From Nostoc sp. FACHB-110 (GTDB lineage: Bacteria; Cyanobacteriota; Cyanobacteriia; Cyanobacteriales; Nostocaceae), in contig NZ_JACJRU010000012.1 in NCBI RefSeq assembly GCF_014697425.1, forward strand, positions 1 through 64,000: a stretch of 64,000 bases of DNA, in the 5' to 3' direction. The notes under the pieces were generated by a model. It saw nothing but the letters and a program-made list of their open reading frames with translations. It ran no database searches and had not been told where the DNA came from. The stretch's first letter is position 1. Each line of letters begins with the position of its first letter. The position numbers and the translations under genes are program-made. Below are positions 19,932 through 29,641 of this stretch, piece by piece.

Positions 19932-20909
19932 TCAACCAGATATTTTTTTGAGTTTGCGTTGTGTAGCAAAGATTCCAGCAATACCCAACATACCTAAAAC
20001 TACAGAAGGTTCAGGGGTTGATCTATATCCTTTTGTTTGCCAAGTGTAAATTGCGCTGTAGGATACACCATCATCAGAAGCGGTAATACCCGACGCAGTG
20101 GAGTTAAAGCTATAGGCGTAGTAGGTTTGACCACCAGTCACAACCTTAGCAATTTCACTAGCTGCAATTGAGCCTTTGTACGCCTCTACAGCGGATTGCA
20201 GGTTTACCAAGTCTTTGAGTGTTGTTAATAGAGTTTTTTGACTGGAATTTGCCTTTAAAAGCAAAGCGTCAATAGTTTGAAGAGTAGGCTTATCACCCAT
20301 AGCTTTTTGCTGTGCAAGAGTAAGCGTTGATGTTATAAGTTTCCATTTCTCAGTAATTTGACTATCAAGAGTACTATACAATTTGTCTTTCACATCTAAG
20401 TGGCCAACTAATTGTAGTTCTACACCGCCATTTTTGCCGAATTGGAAACCACCAATATTAGGGTCTCCCATCCCCAAAGAAGGAAAATAACTAGTAAGTA
20501 GTGACTTACTTTGTGCTGAGAATCCATTCCAAACTGTCTGGAAAGGTTTGTAGCTATTTAACAAATCGCCTAACCATTGTGAGCCAAAATTATTCCAGTC
20601 ATTTGCTGTGACACTGCTAACAGTAGCACTGTATTTTCCTTGTGTAGCAGTAAAGCCAACGTTAGAAGTAGGATTCTCCGTACTATACCAAAGTTCAACG
20701 TTAGAACTAGCATCTTTATCTGTTAAGGCTTTAACCGCAGCAGTAGCATTTGCTTTAATGAACGTGCCGTTAGAACCACCTGTGTAGGTATTTGTTTCGT
20801 TGAGATTGTTGAAAGAGAAAGTCACCGCTTGTGCTGGGTTAGTGGCGATCGCACTTACGCCAACAGCCATTGAAGCACCAATCACAAGTGTCTGGAAAGT
20901 TCTTTTCAT
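19932..20909 (-). CDS. Secreted PEP-CTERM-anchored protein
   Basis: 325 residues. Signal peptide at 1-28 (LVIGASMAVGVSAIATNPAQA before VTFSF). The C-terminus STPEPSVVLGMLGIAGIFATQRKLKK is a PEP-CTERM sorting signal: a PEP motif, a hydrophobic helix and a basic tail, expected to be cut by an exosortase. The central region is beta-rich and low in Cys, with an AYSFNSTASGITASDDGVSYSA strand-like segment. It resembles a family of cyanobacterial PEP-CTERM proteins of unknown function. Surface or extracellular-matrix localisation is inferred. Confidence 0.85.
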   Translation of the reverse strand: MKRTFQTLVIGASMAVGVSAIATNPAQAVTFSFNNLNETNTYTGGSNGTFIKANATAAVKALTDKDASSNVELWYSTENPTSNVGFTATQGKYSATVSSVTANDWNNFGSQWLGDLLNSYKPFQTVWNGFSAQSKSLLTSYFPSLGMGDPNIGGFQFGKNGGVELQLVGHLDVKDKLYSTLDSQITEKWKLITSTLTLAQQKAMGDKPTLQTIDALLLKANSSQKTLLTTLKDLVNLQSAVEAYKGSIAASEIAKVVTGGQTYYAYSFNSTASGITASDDGVSYSAIYTWQTKGYRSTPEPSVVLGMLGIAGIFATQRKLKKISG

Positions 20910-21324
20910 TTACTGTCTCCACCAGTTTGGGTAATTTTATATACTGTCTTTCGGCTAGAATTGGTCTGATTTGACTACAGGCTATGGCTTTTTGTGAATG
21001 CCACTAGTAAAAAATGCGACTAGCACTTAAGCCCTGTTTGGTATTTACACACACCAATCTAGTTTAGGAACAGAGGAGACTACATTAGGTAAAGCTGTTG
21101 TGGATTATCAATAAAAAGATGACTAATATTTATTAATTTAATTACGTATAACTACGAAAATATCTATTTATTAGATGTTATTAATACTACTCTTATAATA
21201 AAGACGCACAATAAACTACGCAAAAAACGTTTTAGAACAGGGTGCAGGAGTATATTTATCCAAAACCCTTACACTTCTAAATCCAGTTTCTGCTGATCAA
21301 ATTTGTGCGTAAGTCCTGTGAGAA
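20910..21324. other. Intergenic region with a lone repeat end
   Basis: About 415 bases without a gene. It holds the promoter of the PEP-CTERM gene. At 21306-21317 it carries TGCGTAAGTCCT, the same 12 bases as the right end of the inverted-repeat element at 30957-31106; no matching left end is obvious. Confidence 0.55.
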
Positions 21325-21693
21325 CTAACTTTTTTTAATTTTGCGTTGCTGCATACTCCACCAAAGAGCAATTGCTGTTAGTCCGGTCAATGCTGAAGGT
21401 TCTGGGATTTTGCGTTTACGGTTACTACTAAGTACAACAAACGTATTACTATACGGTGTCATATAAGATTCTAGTGGTGCAGCACTCATACCACCAACAG
21501 GTGGCTGACTACTTAAATCGGATGAATCACTTTCTTGTGCCAAATCTGAAGAAATCTCTGGTGTTGCTGAGTTATTTGAGTAACCCCGTGATAGTACATT
21601 ATTGTCGAATGCCCACAGAGGTTGCTGTTTCACAGCACTAATCACGACAAAAGATGTTACACAAATAGTAATTTTTATAAGATTGCTAACCAT
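21325..21693 (-). CDS. Short PEP-CTERM-like exported protein
   Basis: 122 residues: an N-terminal hydrophobic signal-like segment (about residues 6-22), a Ser/Asp-rich middle (DLAQESDSSDLSSQPPVGG) and a C-terminal tail RKIPEPSALTGLTAIALWWS followed by the basic MQQRKIKKS, which fits a PEP-CTERM signal. There is no other domain. Its small size suggests a truncated or minimal surface protein; the spacing of 415 bases to the next PEP-CTERM gene on the same strand argues against a shared transcript. Confidence 0.6.
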   Translation of the reverse strand: MVSNLIKITICVTSFVVISAVKQQPLWAFDNNVLSRGYSNNSATPEISSDLAQESDSSDLSSQPPVGGMSAAPLESYMTPYSNTFVVLSSNRKRKIPEPSALTGLTAIALWWSMQQRKIKKS

Positions 21694-22035
21694 GCACCTG
21701 TGTTACTCGACCCGGTGATTTTATCTAACAGTAAATCTACTACTGTCTTGGAGATGATAATCTTTTTGAGATTTTTCAGTATTTTCTCAGTAGTTTAACG
21801 TGAAATGCATCCAGGACAGGTAGCAACTTATAAAATTATTGTGATTCTCAAATAAATTCTTCATAAATTAGACTCAGAACCGAGCAAGAGGTCATCTGAA
21901 GTCTTTTACTATAGCAATTCTCACTTAAGAGAGGTACAGAATCAATATTTAAAACGCAGAGGAACACAGAGGAAAACGCAAAGGTACACTGAGGTTTGCC
22001 CAATTCTATTAGCGATGTTCTCATACCTCAGCAGA
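21694..22035. other. Intergenic region
   Basis: About 340 bases without a gene. The part near 21950-21995 carries the common cyanobacterial repeat wording (acgcagaggaacacagagga), a short dispersed sequence also seen near 270-300 and 13080. Confidence 0.5.
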
Positions 22036-23256
22036 TTAAGAAACGCCATAAAGAAACTTGGCAATTCTCTCAACAGCAGTTTCTAACAAAGGTGGTTCGT
22101 GTACTAAGGCAAAACGGACATATCCTTCGCCTGATTTGCCAAAGCCAGCACCAGGAGAAGCAGCTACACCAGTTTGTTTAACCAATTGAGTACAAAATTC
22201 TACGGAGTTGTGCTGCCAAGGGGAAGGTAATTTTGCCCAAATGTACATTGTGGCTTGAGGGCTAGGAACCTGCCAACCAATCCGATTTAAAGCTGTGACA
22301 AAAGCATCACGGCGTTTGCGGAAGGTAGCAACTGTATTTTCTACTCCGGCTTGTGGCCCAGTCAAGGCAGCGATCGCACCATTTAAAATGCCTCGGTACT
22401 GATTAAAATCCACTGCGGCTTTGATTTGGCGTAAAGCTTTGATTAATTCAGCGTTGCCAATGGCATAACCGATGCGGAAACCGCCCATATTGTATGACTT
22501 AGAAAGTGTGAAAAATTCAATTGAGACACTTTTTTCTGGGTCAGCTTGCAAAATTGAAGGAACTAGGGCTTGAGATGGGTAAAAACTCTGTTCAACTCCC
22601 CCAATTTCCTCAAATACCAAATCTACGTAGGGAAAATCGTGGACTAAAACAATATTGTGTTGTTGGCAAAAAGCAACGGCTTCTTGGAAAAAAGACAAGG
22701 GTGCGATCGCTGCGGTAGGATTATGCGGATAGCTCAACACCATCATTTTTGACTGCGCCACCACAGCATCAGGAATATTAGCAAACACGGGTAAAAAACC
22801 GTTTTCTGCTAAAAGGGGCATAGAATAAATCTGCCCGCTAGCTAAATAAACTCCTCCAGCATGAGAAGGATAACCAGGATCTAGCAACAAAGCAAAATCG
22901 CCTGGATTGAGTAAAGCTAGCGGTAAATGCGCCGTACCTTCTTGAGAACCAATCAGTGGCAGTACCTCTGTTTCTGGGTCGACTTTGATCCCAAATTTTT
23001 GTTCATACCACACTGCCGCCGCTTGGCGAAATCCTTGTGTTCCGTGAAACAGCAAATAACCGTGGGTATTTTGGTCATGAAGCGACTGAGATATCGCGGC
23101 GATTACGTGTTGTTCAGCAGGTAAATCAGAAGACCCCAGCGACAAATCAATTATTTGCTGTCCAGAGGCCAAAGCTACGGCTTTAGCTTTGTCCATATCA
23201 GCAAAGACATTAGATTGCAGGGGTTGTAAACGTTGTGCAAATTGGATATTAGTCAT
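22036..23256 (-). CDS. Class I/II PLP-dependent aminotransferase (DapL/AspC-like)
   Basis: 406 residues of fold-type I aminotransferase. Seen: the PLP lysine motif SKSYNMGGFRIGYAIG (about residue 245), the glycine-rich GSQEGTAHLPLALL, the ligand segment YPHNPTAAIAP (Asn) and VHDFPYVDLVFEE (Asp/Tyr) and FVRFALVHE with the C-terminal Arg that binds a carboxylate. It resembles LL-diaminopimelate aminotransferases of cyanobacteria, but alanine/aspartate transaminases are close, so the substrate is uncertain. It is monocistronic. Confidence 0.8.
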   Translation of the reverse strand: MTNIQFAQRLQPLQSNVFADMDKAKAVALASGQQIIDLSLGSSDLPAEQHVIAAISQSLHDQNTHGYLLFHGTQGFRQAAAVWYEQKFGIKVDPETEVLPLIGSQEGTAHLPLALLNPGDFALLLDPGYPSHAGGVYLASGQIYSMPLLAENGFLPVFANIPDAVVAQSKMMVLSYPHNPTAAIAPLSFFQEAVAFCQQHNIVLVHDFPYVDLVFEEIGGVEQSFYPSQALVPSILQADPEKSVSIEFFTLSKSYNMGGFRIGYAIGNAELIKALRQIKAAVDFNQYRGILNGAIAALTGPQAGVENTVATFRKRRDAFVTALNRIGWQVPSPQATMYIWAKLPSPWQHNSVEFCTQLVKQTGVAASPGAGFGKSGEGYVRFALVHEPPLLETAVERIAKFLYGVS

Positions 23257-23376
23257 ATGTTCTTTGTCCTTTGTCTTTAGCCATTAGCCATTTACTAACG
23301 ACTTGGAGATGCGCCAGTTGCTCATGGAATTAACCTTCAAGACTGTACTGGCGTACCCATGACTAATGACCAATGA

Positions 23377-23712
23377 CTAATTCTTATTTAAATGGGTATC
23401 TAGTAGACTGATTAATTTATCTTTCCCAATTACACCCTCTGTAGATTCTAATAGTTTCTCTCCTTGAATTAGTCTTAAAGCTGGCACACCTTCTACCCCA
23501 TATTGCTTCACAGAAACTGGGTTGGGGTCAACCTCTATTTTGACAACTTTTAGGCGATCGCTATACTTAGTGGCAGCTGTATTAATCAGTGGCGACATCA
23601 ATTGACATGGGCCACACCAAGAAGCCCAAAAGTAAACTAATACAGGCTGCTCAGATTTCAAAACTTCGGTTTCAAACTCAGCATCAGTGATGGTGATTAC
23701 ACCCTTACTCAT
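23377..23712 (-). CDS. Thioredoxin
   Basis: A 111-residue thioredoxin with the active site WASWCGPCQ and the cis-proline segment GVEGVPALRLI. The start is the ATG at 23712, because GGAG lies seven bases before it, rather than the in-frame ATG four codons upstream at 23724. It reduces disulphides of target enzymes in the cytosol. The Cys-Gly-Pro-Cys site is unchanged. Confidence 0.93.
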   Translation of the reverse strand: MSKGVITITDAEFETEVLKSEQPVLVYFWASWCGPCQLMSPLINTAATKYSDRLKVVKIEVDPNPVSVKQYGVEGVPALRLIQGEKLLESTEGVIGKDKLISLLDTHLNKN

Positions 23713-23941
23713 TGCAGTCTCCATTAGTTGACATCAATCATTGACACACAAAATACTCTATCCCAAAGTTGTCAACAGTCCATAGTCATTTGTCATATCA
23801 ATTTGGAATTTTTGATTGTAGATTTTGGATGATAATTCTTGATTCATCGGCTATTCCAGACTTTTGAAACCAGAGTAGCTAATTTTGATTTGGTAGGATT
23901 TAACTATTGACTATTAACTATTGACCTTTGATTATGGAAGC

Positions 23942-23968
23942 AAAATCCCACAACCGATCGGCGTGGGA
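23942..23968 (-). terminator. Possible terminator of vipp1
   Basis: On the minus strand the stem is TCCCAC / GTGGGA with an 11-base loop holding CGATCG, followed by TTTTG, about 30 bases after the vipp1 stop. Confidence 0.5.
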
Positions 23969-23995
23969 CTAGCTCAAGTTAGGATTTAGCAAGTT

Positions 23996-24784
23996 TTACA
24001 TTTGGTCTAATTGCTTGCGTAATGATTCTAATTCAGCATCAACTACTTCATTTGATTTGGGTTGATTGTTTTGAGCAGCTGTAGTTTCTTGCTGTGGTGG
24101 TAGTTGGGGTTGATTGGCTGGGCTTGCGGGTGCTAGTGATGCTTTTAAAGCTGCCAATTCATCATCTACGTCGCTACCAGCTTCCAAGCGAGCAAATTGA
24201 CTTTCTAAGTCTGCGCCTGCTAATTCTGCGGCTGACTGGGCGCGGGCTTCTTGCATCAGGACTTTTTCTTCCATCCGCTCAAATGCGGCCATTGCACTGC
24301 TGGTATTCATCCCCCGCACCATACCTTCGAGTTGTTCTTGGGCTTTGGCGGTAGTAATCCGGGCTTTGAGCATTTCTTTCTTGGTTTTGGCTTCGGAAAG
24401 TTTGCTTTCTAGCTGGATTAAGTTACGTTTGAGGTTTTCTACTTGAGTGGATTGCTGATCTAGGCTAGTTTTTAAGGCTGTGCTGGTGTCGTTGTAAGTT
24501 TTTTTGCGTTCTAAGGCTTGGCGGGCTAAATTTTCATCACCCTTTTGCAGTGCTAGTTGGGCGTTGCGCTGCCATTTATTGATTTCATTTTGGGCATCAT
24601 TATATTGTTTTTCTGTCCGTTTTTGGGCGGCGATCGCTTGAGCTACTCCCTGACGCAACTGTACCAAGTCTTCCTGCATTTCCAGGATGGCTTGCTCTAA
24701 CATTTTTTCCGGGTCTTCAGCTTTATTTACTAAGTCGTTGATATTTGCACTTACTACTCGCTTAATGCGATCAAATAATCCCAT
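23996..24784 (-). CDS. vipp1: Membrane-remodelling protein Vipp1 (IM30)
   Basis: A 262-residue PspA/IM30-family coiled-coil protein. The N-terminal amphipathic helix MGLFDRIKRVVSANINDLVN is followed by long helices with DPEKMLEQAILEMQEDLVQLRQ. After the PspA core there is a Pro/Gln-rich linker and a final amphipathic helix EVVDAELESLRKQLDQM; this C-terminal extension marks Vipp1 as against PspA. It forms ESCRT-III-like rings and supports thylakoid maintenance. A second paralogue lies directly upstream on the same strand. Confidence 0.93.
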   Translation of the reverse strand: MGLFDRIKRVVSANINDLVNKAEDPEKMLEQAILEMQEDLVQLRQGVAQAIAAQKRTEKQYNDAQNEINKWQRNAQLALQKGDENLARQALERKKTYNDTSTALKTSLDQQSTQVENLKRNLIQLESKLSEAKTKKEMLKARITTAKAQEQLEGMVRGMNTSSAMAAFERMEEKVLMQEARAQSAAELAGADLESQFARLEAGSDVDDELAALKASLAPASPANQPQLPPQQETTAAQNNQPKSNEVVDAELESLRKQLDQM

Positions 24785-24949
24785 AATCTTTGTATTTCCT
24801 TTTGCAGTTTAGTTGCTTGATTGGACGCTTAAAGTTTTTACTGTTTAATAGCTTCTTATTTCAATGTAATCTTTCCGGCTTGGTTCGGTACACCCCGATA
24901 CTTCTTATATTGTTTAAGATATACTCTGGCTGAAACAATTGACCAGTTT

Positions 24950-25657
24950 TCAAGGCTCTTGGGTTTGTGGTAATTGCGGTTGTGGTGTTTTTGTGGAGTC
25001 TGTTAATACCTGGGTTTTCATCGCTGCTAATTCAGCGTCAATATCATTAGTTGATTCTAAAGCCGCAAATTGTTTTTGTAAGTCGTTGCTGTCTAATTGG
25101 GCGATCGCTTCTGATTTCGCTTCTATTTGCAATACTTTCTCTTCCATTCGCTCAAAAGCGTTGAGACTGCTAGTAGCAGAATTGGTATTGAGCATTTCTT
25201 GAAGACGATAGGTAGCCTCCGCAGAACGCGCCCGGGCAATATACATATCTTTTTTGGTTTTCGCCTCGGACATCTTCAACTCTAGCGATCGCATATCCTT
25301 TTTTAGCCGTTCGACAATTTCGGTTTGTTGTCCGATTTGGTTAAACAGGGATGTGGCAGTTTCTTGATAAGCTCGACGTTTAGTTAGGGCTTCTCGTGCG
25401 AGGGGTTCATTGCCTTGTTGCAGCGCGAGTTGAGCGCGACGATACCATTCTTCGGCGGTGGAGTTAGCCGCAATTGCTTGTCGTTCTGTGCGTTTTTGTG
25501 TAGCGATCGCTTGGGCTACACCCTGGCGTAATCGCACCAAATTGTCTTGCATTTCGATGACGGCTTGCTCCAAAATTTTTTCTGGATCTTCTGTACTGGC
25601 AAGCCAACTATTGAGGTTAGCACGAATTACCCGCAGGATACGCTTGATTAAATCCAT
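24950..25657 (-). CDS. PspA/IM30-family protein without Vipp1 tail
   Basis: 235 residues from the ATG at 25657, chosen because the family N-terminus MDLIKRILRVIRANLNSWL starts there and GGAGAG lies just upstream; a longer frame reaches 25735. The coiled-coil core (DPEKILEQAVIEMQDNLVRLRQ) matches the neighbouring vipp1 gene closely. The C-terminus ends in a Pro/Gln-rich stretch (TKTPQPQLPQTQEP) and lacks the final amphipathic helix, so it is PspA-like. A gene duplication is the simplest explanation. The two genes are about 165 bases apart. Confidence 0.88.
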   Translation of the reverse strand: MDLIKRILRVIRANLNSWLASTEDPEKILEQAVIEMQDNLVRLRQGVAQAIATQKRTERQAIAANSTAEEWYRRAQLALQQGNEPLAREALTKRRAYQETATSLFNQIGQQTEIVERLKKDMRSLELKMSEAKTKKDMYIARARSAEATYRLQEMLNTNSATSSLNAFERMEEKVLQIEAKSEAIAQLDSNDLQKQFAALESTNDIDAELAAMKTQVLTDSTKTPQPQLPQTQEP

Positions 25658-25813
25658 CTCGGCTCTCCATATATTCTCAGTAAAGCAGAAGCCAGGAGCA
25701 TGAAATTTCATACTAGCCTGTGGCAAGCCACCCAAACAGTGCCTTCACACTTCATACTTCATACTTCACACTTCATACTTCCTCTAGTTCATCCTATCGT
25801 AAATTTTTGTCAC

Positions 25814-27076
25814 TTATGGCTGTTGCACCCGGGCTTTAATTCCTTTGGCTTGTAGTTCTGCTAACCTTCTTTGGACTTGCTCTTTGGTCTTCAAAGCCCC
25901 GAGGTAAACTAGCTTTTTGTTAGGGGAAAAATAAGCATCAGGAACAACTTGTCGGGCATTTGCCAGCGCGCGATCGCCCTCATTATCCATGACAATATGA
26001 TAAAACCCATCTGCTGCGGGGGTGATTTGGTCAAGTGTCTGTGGGGGAGCAGTTGTAGGTTGAGCAGAAGGGGTTGCTGTAGCCAGGGGGGGTAAATTTA
26101 GCGGTTGTATTGGCTGTACTGGTTGCAATTGCGGTAATGTGTTGACTACAGGCGGAGTTGTTGGTGTGGGAATTACTACAGGCGGATTAACAGGTACTAT
26201 TGGCGTTGATTGTAGTTTGGGTTGTAAGCCAACTATATCGTTGGGGTCTTTAACTTCGGGAAACTCCTTAGCCGCCAAATTAGGATACTTGGGTATGGGA
26301 GTAGGTTCTACCTGAACTGAAGATTGAGTTTGAGTAGCAACGCCTTGAGTTTGATTGCTTGGTTGATTAGCGGTAGAATTTTTATTAAATATTTTGTCTA
26401 AGCTAAACTGTGGCAGACTTTTAGGACTAAATACCACATAGCCCAAAGTGAGACTAGCCATTAATAACAACAGCATTGAACCAATCCCCAAAGGGGACAG
26501 TAAACTGTCATTAGAAGTGCTGGGCGGTTTGGTTTGTTCTTGTGACTCATCTGTTAAACTCCGCAGCAATGCTTCACTCGATTCTAAATAATCGTCTGGT
26601 TGAGTGGGCGTTTCGTTCGGCTTGATGAGGTTTTCGCTTTGAGCGGCTTTAGGCGTTGCAGGTACAATGCTGCCTGGTGAATTTGACGACGCAAAGGGAA
26701 TTTGTGTTTGGCTAGAATCAGTAGCAGGTGGTTGTGAAGGTTTTACCTCTGATACTGTTTTGGCTGTGACTGGTGCTGGTGTTCCTGGGAGTGGTTCTGG
26801 TGTAGGTGCAGGTGTCGCACTAGGTTTAACTTCCGTGACTGGTAGTGTCAAGCTAGTTAATGCAGGTATTTCTGTGGTTTCTGGCGGTAGGTTGTTAACA
26901 TAGCTCCCCATCCGGGGTTGATAAGCGTTTTTAGATGCAATTCGAGCGCGGCGGTAGCGAGCCAATTCTTGATCTAATTGCACCTCCAAACTAGCCAGGG
27001 CTACGGCTAATGCTGGCTTTAACCCAATTGTTTTAGACGATTGAATACTGGAATCTATGGGTGAGTTTTGACTCAT
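25814..27076 (-). CDS. Membrane protein with proline-rich linker and SPOR-like C-terminus
   Basis: 420 residues. A cytoplasmic N-terminal part (about 190 residues, Pro/Thr-rich) precedes one membrane helix at about residues 199-217 (GSMLLLLMASLTLGYVVF). After it comes a Pro-rich linker and a C-terminal domain GFYHIVMDNEGDRALANARQ... that ends KTKEQVQRRLAELQAKGIKARVQQP. The last part reads like a SPOR domain, which binds peptidoglycan stripped of stem peptides at division sites. That binding role is inferred. Confidence 0.7.
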   Translation of the reverse strand: MSQNSPIDSSIQSSKTIGLKPALAVALASLEVQLDQELARYRRARIASKNAYQPRMGSYVNNLPPETTEIPALTSLTLPVTEVKPSATPAPTPEPLPGTPAPVTAKTVSEVKPSQPPATDSSQTQIPFASSNSPGSIVPATPKAAQSENLIKPNETPTQPDDYLESSEALLRSLTDESQEQTKPPSTSNDSLLSPLGIGSMLLLLMASLTLGYVVFSPKSLPQFSLDKIFNKNSTANQPSNQTQGVATQTQSSVQVEPTPIPKYPNLAAKEFPEVKDPNDIVGLQPKLQSTPIVPVNPPVVIPTPTTPPVVNTLPQLQPVQPIQPLNLPPLATATPSAQPTTAPPQTLDQITPAADGFYHIVMDNEGDRALANARQVVPDAYFSPNKKLVYLGALKTKEQVQRRLAELQAKGIKARVQQP

Positions 27077-27209
27077 TGCCTGTCTGCCTTCAACCTAGAC
27101 TGCTAAATGGACTTGAGATAATTTGTGCTAATACTAGCGAAAATTTGGCGATCGCTAGGGAGTTTCTTGAACTATCTTGAATTTCAATGGTCAACACTTG
27201 TGAGCAGGA

Positions 27210-27755
27210 ATGTCTTTTAAATCAATCAATGATATTTTAGGAGTTCTGGAACAGCAAGCCAGATGGCAAGAACAACCACTACAAAAGGTGCTGACGTGTT
27301 GGGCTGAAGTTGTTGGTGCGGTAGCTGCTACCCACACCCAGCCATTAGTAATTCAGCGTGATGTGTTGCGGGTAGCCACTTCTGGGGCTGCTTGGGCGCA
27401 GAATTTGACGTTTAAACGCCAAACTATACTTTTAAAGCTAAATCAAAATTTGTCTGTACCCTTAGCAGATATTCGTTTTTCCACGGCTGGTTGGCAGCGT
27501 TTGGAGAACAAGCCACAACCACAAATTACTGGTTCACCTCAGGAACATCCCAGTTATTTAGGAAATGTGAATAGTACTAATCTGAATCCGCCAAATACCG
27601 CAGCAAATACTCAGGCTGCTTTTGGCTACTGGGCAGAAAAAATGCAAGTGCGATCGCAGGGCTTACCTCTTTGTCCCCAATGTCAATCTCCGACCCCGCT
27701 TGGGGAACTTCAGCGTTGGCAAGTTTGTGCTATTTGCGCTGCTAAGAAATTTTAA
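27210..27755 (+). CDS. DUF721 (DciA-like) protein with C-terminal zinc ribbon
   Basis: 181 residues. The first ~100 residues match the DUF721 family (WAEVVGAVAATHTQPLVIQRDVLRVATSGAAWAQNL), which includes DciA, the helicase loader of many bacteria. After a linker comes a Cys4 zinc ribbon CPQC...CAIC with 14 residues between the pairs (CX2CX14CX2C). The gene is divergent from the SPOR-like gene with about 130 bases between them. Whether it loads DnaB here is inferred from the family. Confidence 0.8.
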   Translation: MSFKSINDILGVLEQQARWQEQPLQKVLTCWAEVVGAVAATHTQPLVIQRDVLRVATSGAAWAQNLTFKRQTILLKLNQNLSVPLADIRFSTAGWQRLENKPQPQITGSPQEHPSYLGNVNSTNLNPPNTAANTQAAFGYWAEKMQVRSQGLPLCPQCQSPTPLGELQRWQVCAICAAKKF

Positions 27756-28258
27756 AAGCTTAAACACGCCATAACAAGCGATAGCGTAACCCAACAAAGT
27801 ATGCGTGAATGTTGGGTTCCGTTCCTCCACCCAACCTACACCAGTCTAAGTTGTTGCCTTAATTTAGACTTTTCAAACAATCTCTTATATCTAGGAGTAG
27901 TTTATACTAAGCTGCTTTCAGAAATATTCGTATTCCTACTCCCTCAACCCTACTCCCCACTCCCACCGTAGGTTACTATCTTTGACTGCAACTTGATATT
28001 AGAACCCAAATTAAATTGCTATGCAATACTGTGGTATTCCTGAATGACAGTAAGATATAAGACGTGTTAGAACCAATGACTACTGGGGATTTTGACTTTT
28101 GTAATTGAGATACAAAGCAATCCTAGCCTTCGCATCCAAACTGATGCTCAGTCTCTTCGCTTTCGAGTTGCGCTTGTTCTTCTGAGAAAGCTTAAACTAT
28201 CTTTCTAGCTTGATTTTTGTCAACTTCCCGGAAATTCCTATCTCCACTAATAATTGTT
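27756..28258. other. Intergenic region with a small palindromic repeat
   Basis: About 500 bases without a gene. At 27788-27818 is a hairpin AACCCAACA / TGTTGGGTT with a 13-base loop, one of the dispersed palindromic elements common in Nostoc-group genomes. The promoter of the next gene must lie to its right. Confidence 0.55.
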
Positions 28259-29152
28259 ATGTCAACTAATTCCCAAGAGTTAGAACCTAAAAAAATTAAA
28301 GTTCAGCTTCTTTTAGCAGGAGGACATCAGTATACAGTTTATATAAATGCAGATGACCCTGTACTACATAACCTGTTAACAACTATTGTGGCTCGTGCTT
28401 ACAAACAAGAATCTGCTAATCACTGTTTATTTCAAATCCCTGTCAATGAGGGGCATTCTGCTTTATGTTTTGCAAGCGAAAATTTGGTTGGTTTAGTCAC
28501 TGAACCTCCTTTATGGATACAGCAAACTAACGATTTCCAACAACATGTATCTAATGATATTTTGAATTCTAATTACGTACAAATAGATAATTTTTTCTCA
28601 CCTCAAGAACATGATCGGCTCATCAAGTATGTACTAGCTAATAAGTCACAATTTGTCTCTACAACAACATCTACAAATGATGATAGCTATCGTCGGTCTA
28701 GGGTGCTTTACTCATTTCCTGAGTTTTCTGAACTAATCGTTAATAAAATTCAGAAAATTATGCCGGATGTGATGAGTAAATTGGGAATGTCACCATTTGT
28801 TGTATCGCAAATTGAAAGCCAACTAACAGCGCATAATGATGGGAATTTTTACAAAATTCACAACGATAATGGCAGTCCAGACACTGCTACTAGAGAACTA
28901 ACTTATGTGTATTACTTCAACCGAGAACCAAAACGATTTTCTGGCGGTGAATTAGTACTATACGACAGTGAAATTAAAAATGGTTTTTATGTAAAAGCTG
29001 AATCTTTCAAAACAATTGAACCGCGCAATAACAGTATTGTCTTTTTCTTCAGCCGATATATGCACGAAGTTCTACCTGTAAAATGTCCCTCTCAATCTTT
29101 TGCAGACAGCCGCTTTACAATTAATGGCTGGGTACGTCGAGAAACAACTTAG
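28259..29152 (+). CDS. 2-oxoglutarate/Fe(II)-dependent oxygenase (prolyl-4-hydroxylase-like)
   Basis: 297 residues from the ATG at 28259 (a longer frame has only a TTG at 28217). The catalytic fold is clear: the iron-ligand HxD in YKIHNDNGSPD, a short GGELVLYDSE strand, the distal iron His in RYMHEVLPV, and the Arg of FTINGWVRR that binds 2-oxoglutarate. The N-terminal ~90 residues form an unassigned domain. The target (peptide, amino acid or other) is unknown. It carries a strong terminator. Confidence 0.85.
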   Translation: MSTNSQELEPKKIKVQLLLAGGHQYTVYINADDPVLHNLLTTIVARAYKQESANHCLFQIPVNEGHSALCFASENLVGLVTEPPLWIQQTNDFQQHVSNDILNSNYVQIDNFFSPQEHDRLIKYVLANKSQFVSTTTSTNDDSYRRSRVLYSFPEFSELIVNKIQKIMPDVMSKLGMSPFVVSQIESQLTAHNDGNFYKIHNDNGSPDTATRELTYVYYFNREPKRFSGGELVLYDSEIKNGFYVKAESFKTIEPRNNSIVFFFSRYMHEVLPVKCPSQSFADSRFTINGWVRRETT

Positions 29153-29641
29153 AATGGCTGAAAAATTAAAATTTTTCATTTTTAAAGAGAGGCATCGCCT
29201 CTCTTTTTTTATAAAGATATAAATTTTAAAATGAATATTTTTGCGAGAAATTACTTATCAGTATAAACACAGAGTATCCATATAGATACATAAAAACTCT
29301 TCCTTTTATCCTTGAGATTAAAGTTCTGATAAAAATCTAGATAAACTATAGACTACTGATAATTAAATGTGGCAAATTATATTTATTATTCACTGAGATA
29401 AAAAGTTTCAGAGGTTCCTATCAAGGGCATCCAAATTGAATTTCCTCGAAATCAGAAGTTGAATCCATACAAACTAAGCAAGAGTGCAGCAGCTTAAATA
29501 ATAAATTGCCGAGCAAGTTAGCCATTTAAAAGCAATTTAGACGCTCAGTTTGACATAGCTTCAAAACTATTTTTGAGGTCTATTTTCTGCTGCTCTGCGA
29601 TTTTATGAGACTTTTTAGAAGCAAAAAGGAGTTTTAAAGAA
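29153..29641. other. Intergenic region upstream of the PEP-CTERM gene
   Basis: About 490 bases. Apart from the terminator at its left end I see no gene or clear element. AAGGAG at 29626-29631 serves the next gene. Confidence 0.55.
29184..29210 (+). terminator. Terminator after the oxygenase gene
   Basis: AAAGAGAGG, loop CATCG, CCTCTCTTTTTTT: a classic hairpin with a T tract, about 30 bases after the stop. Confidence 0.88.
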
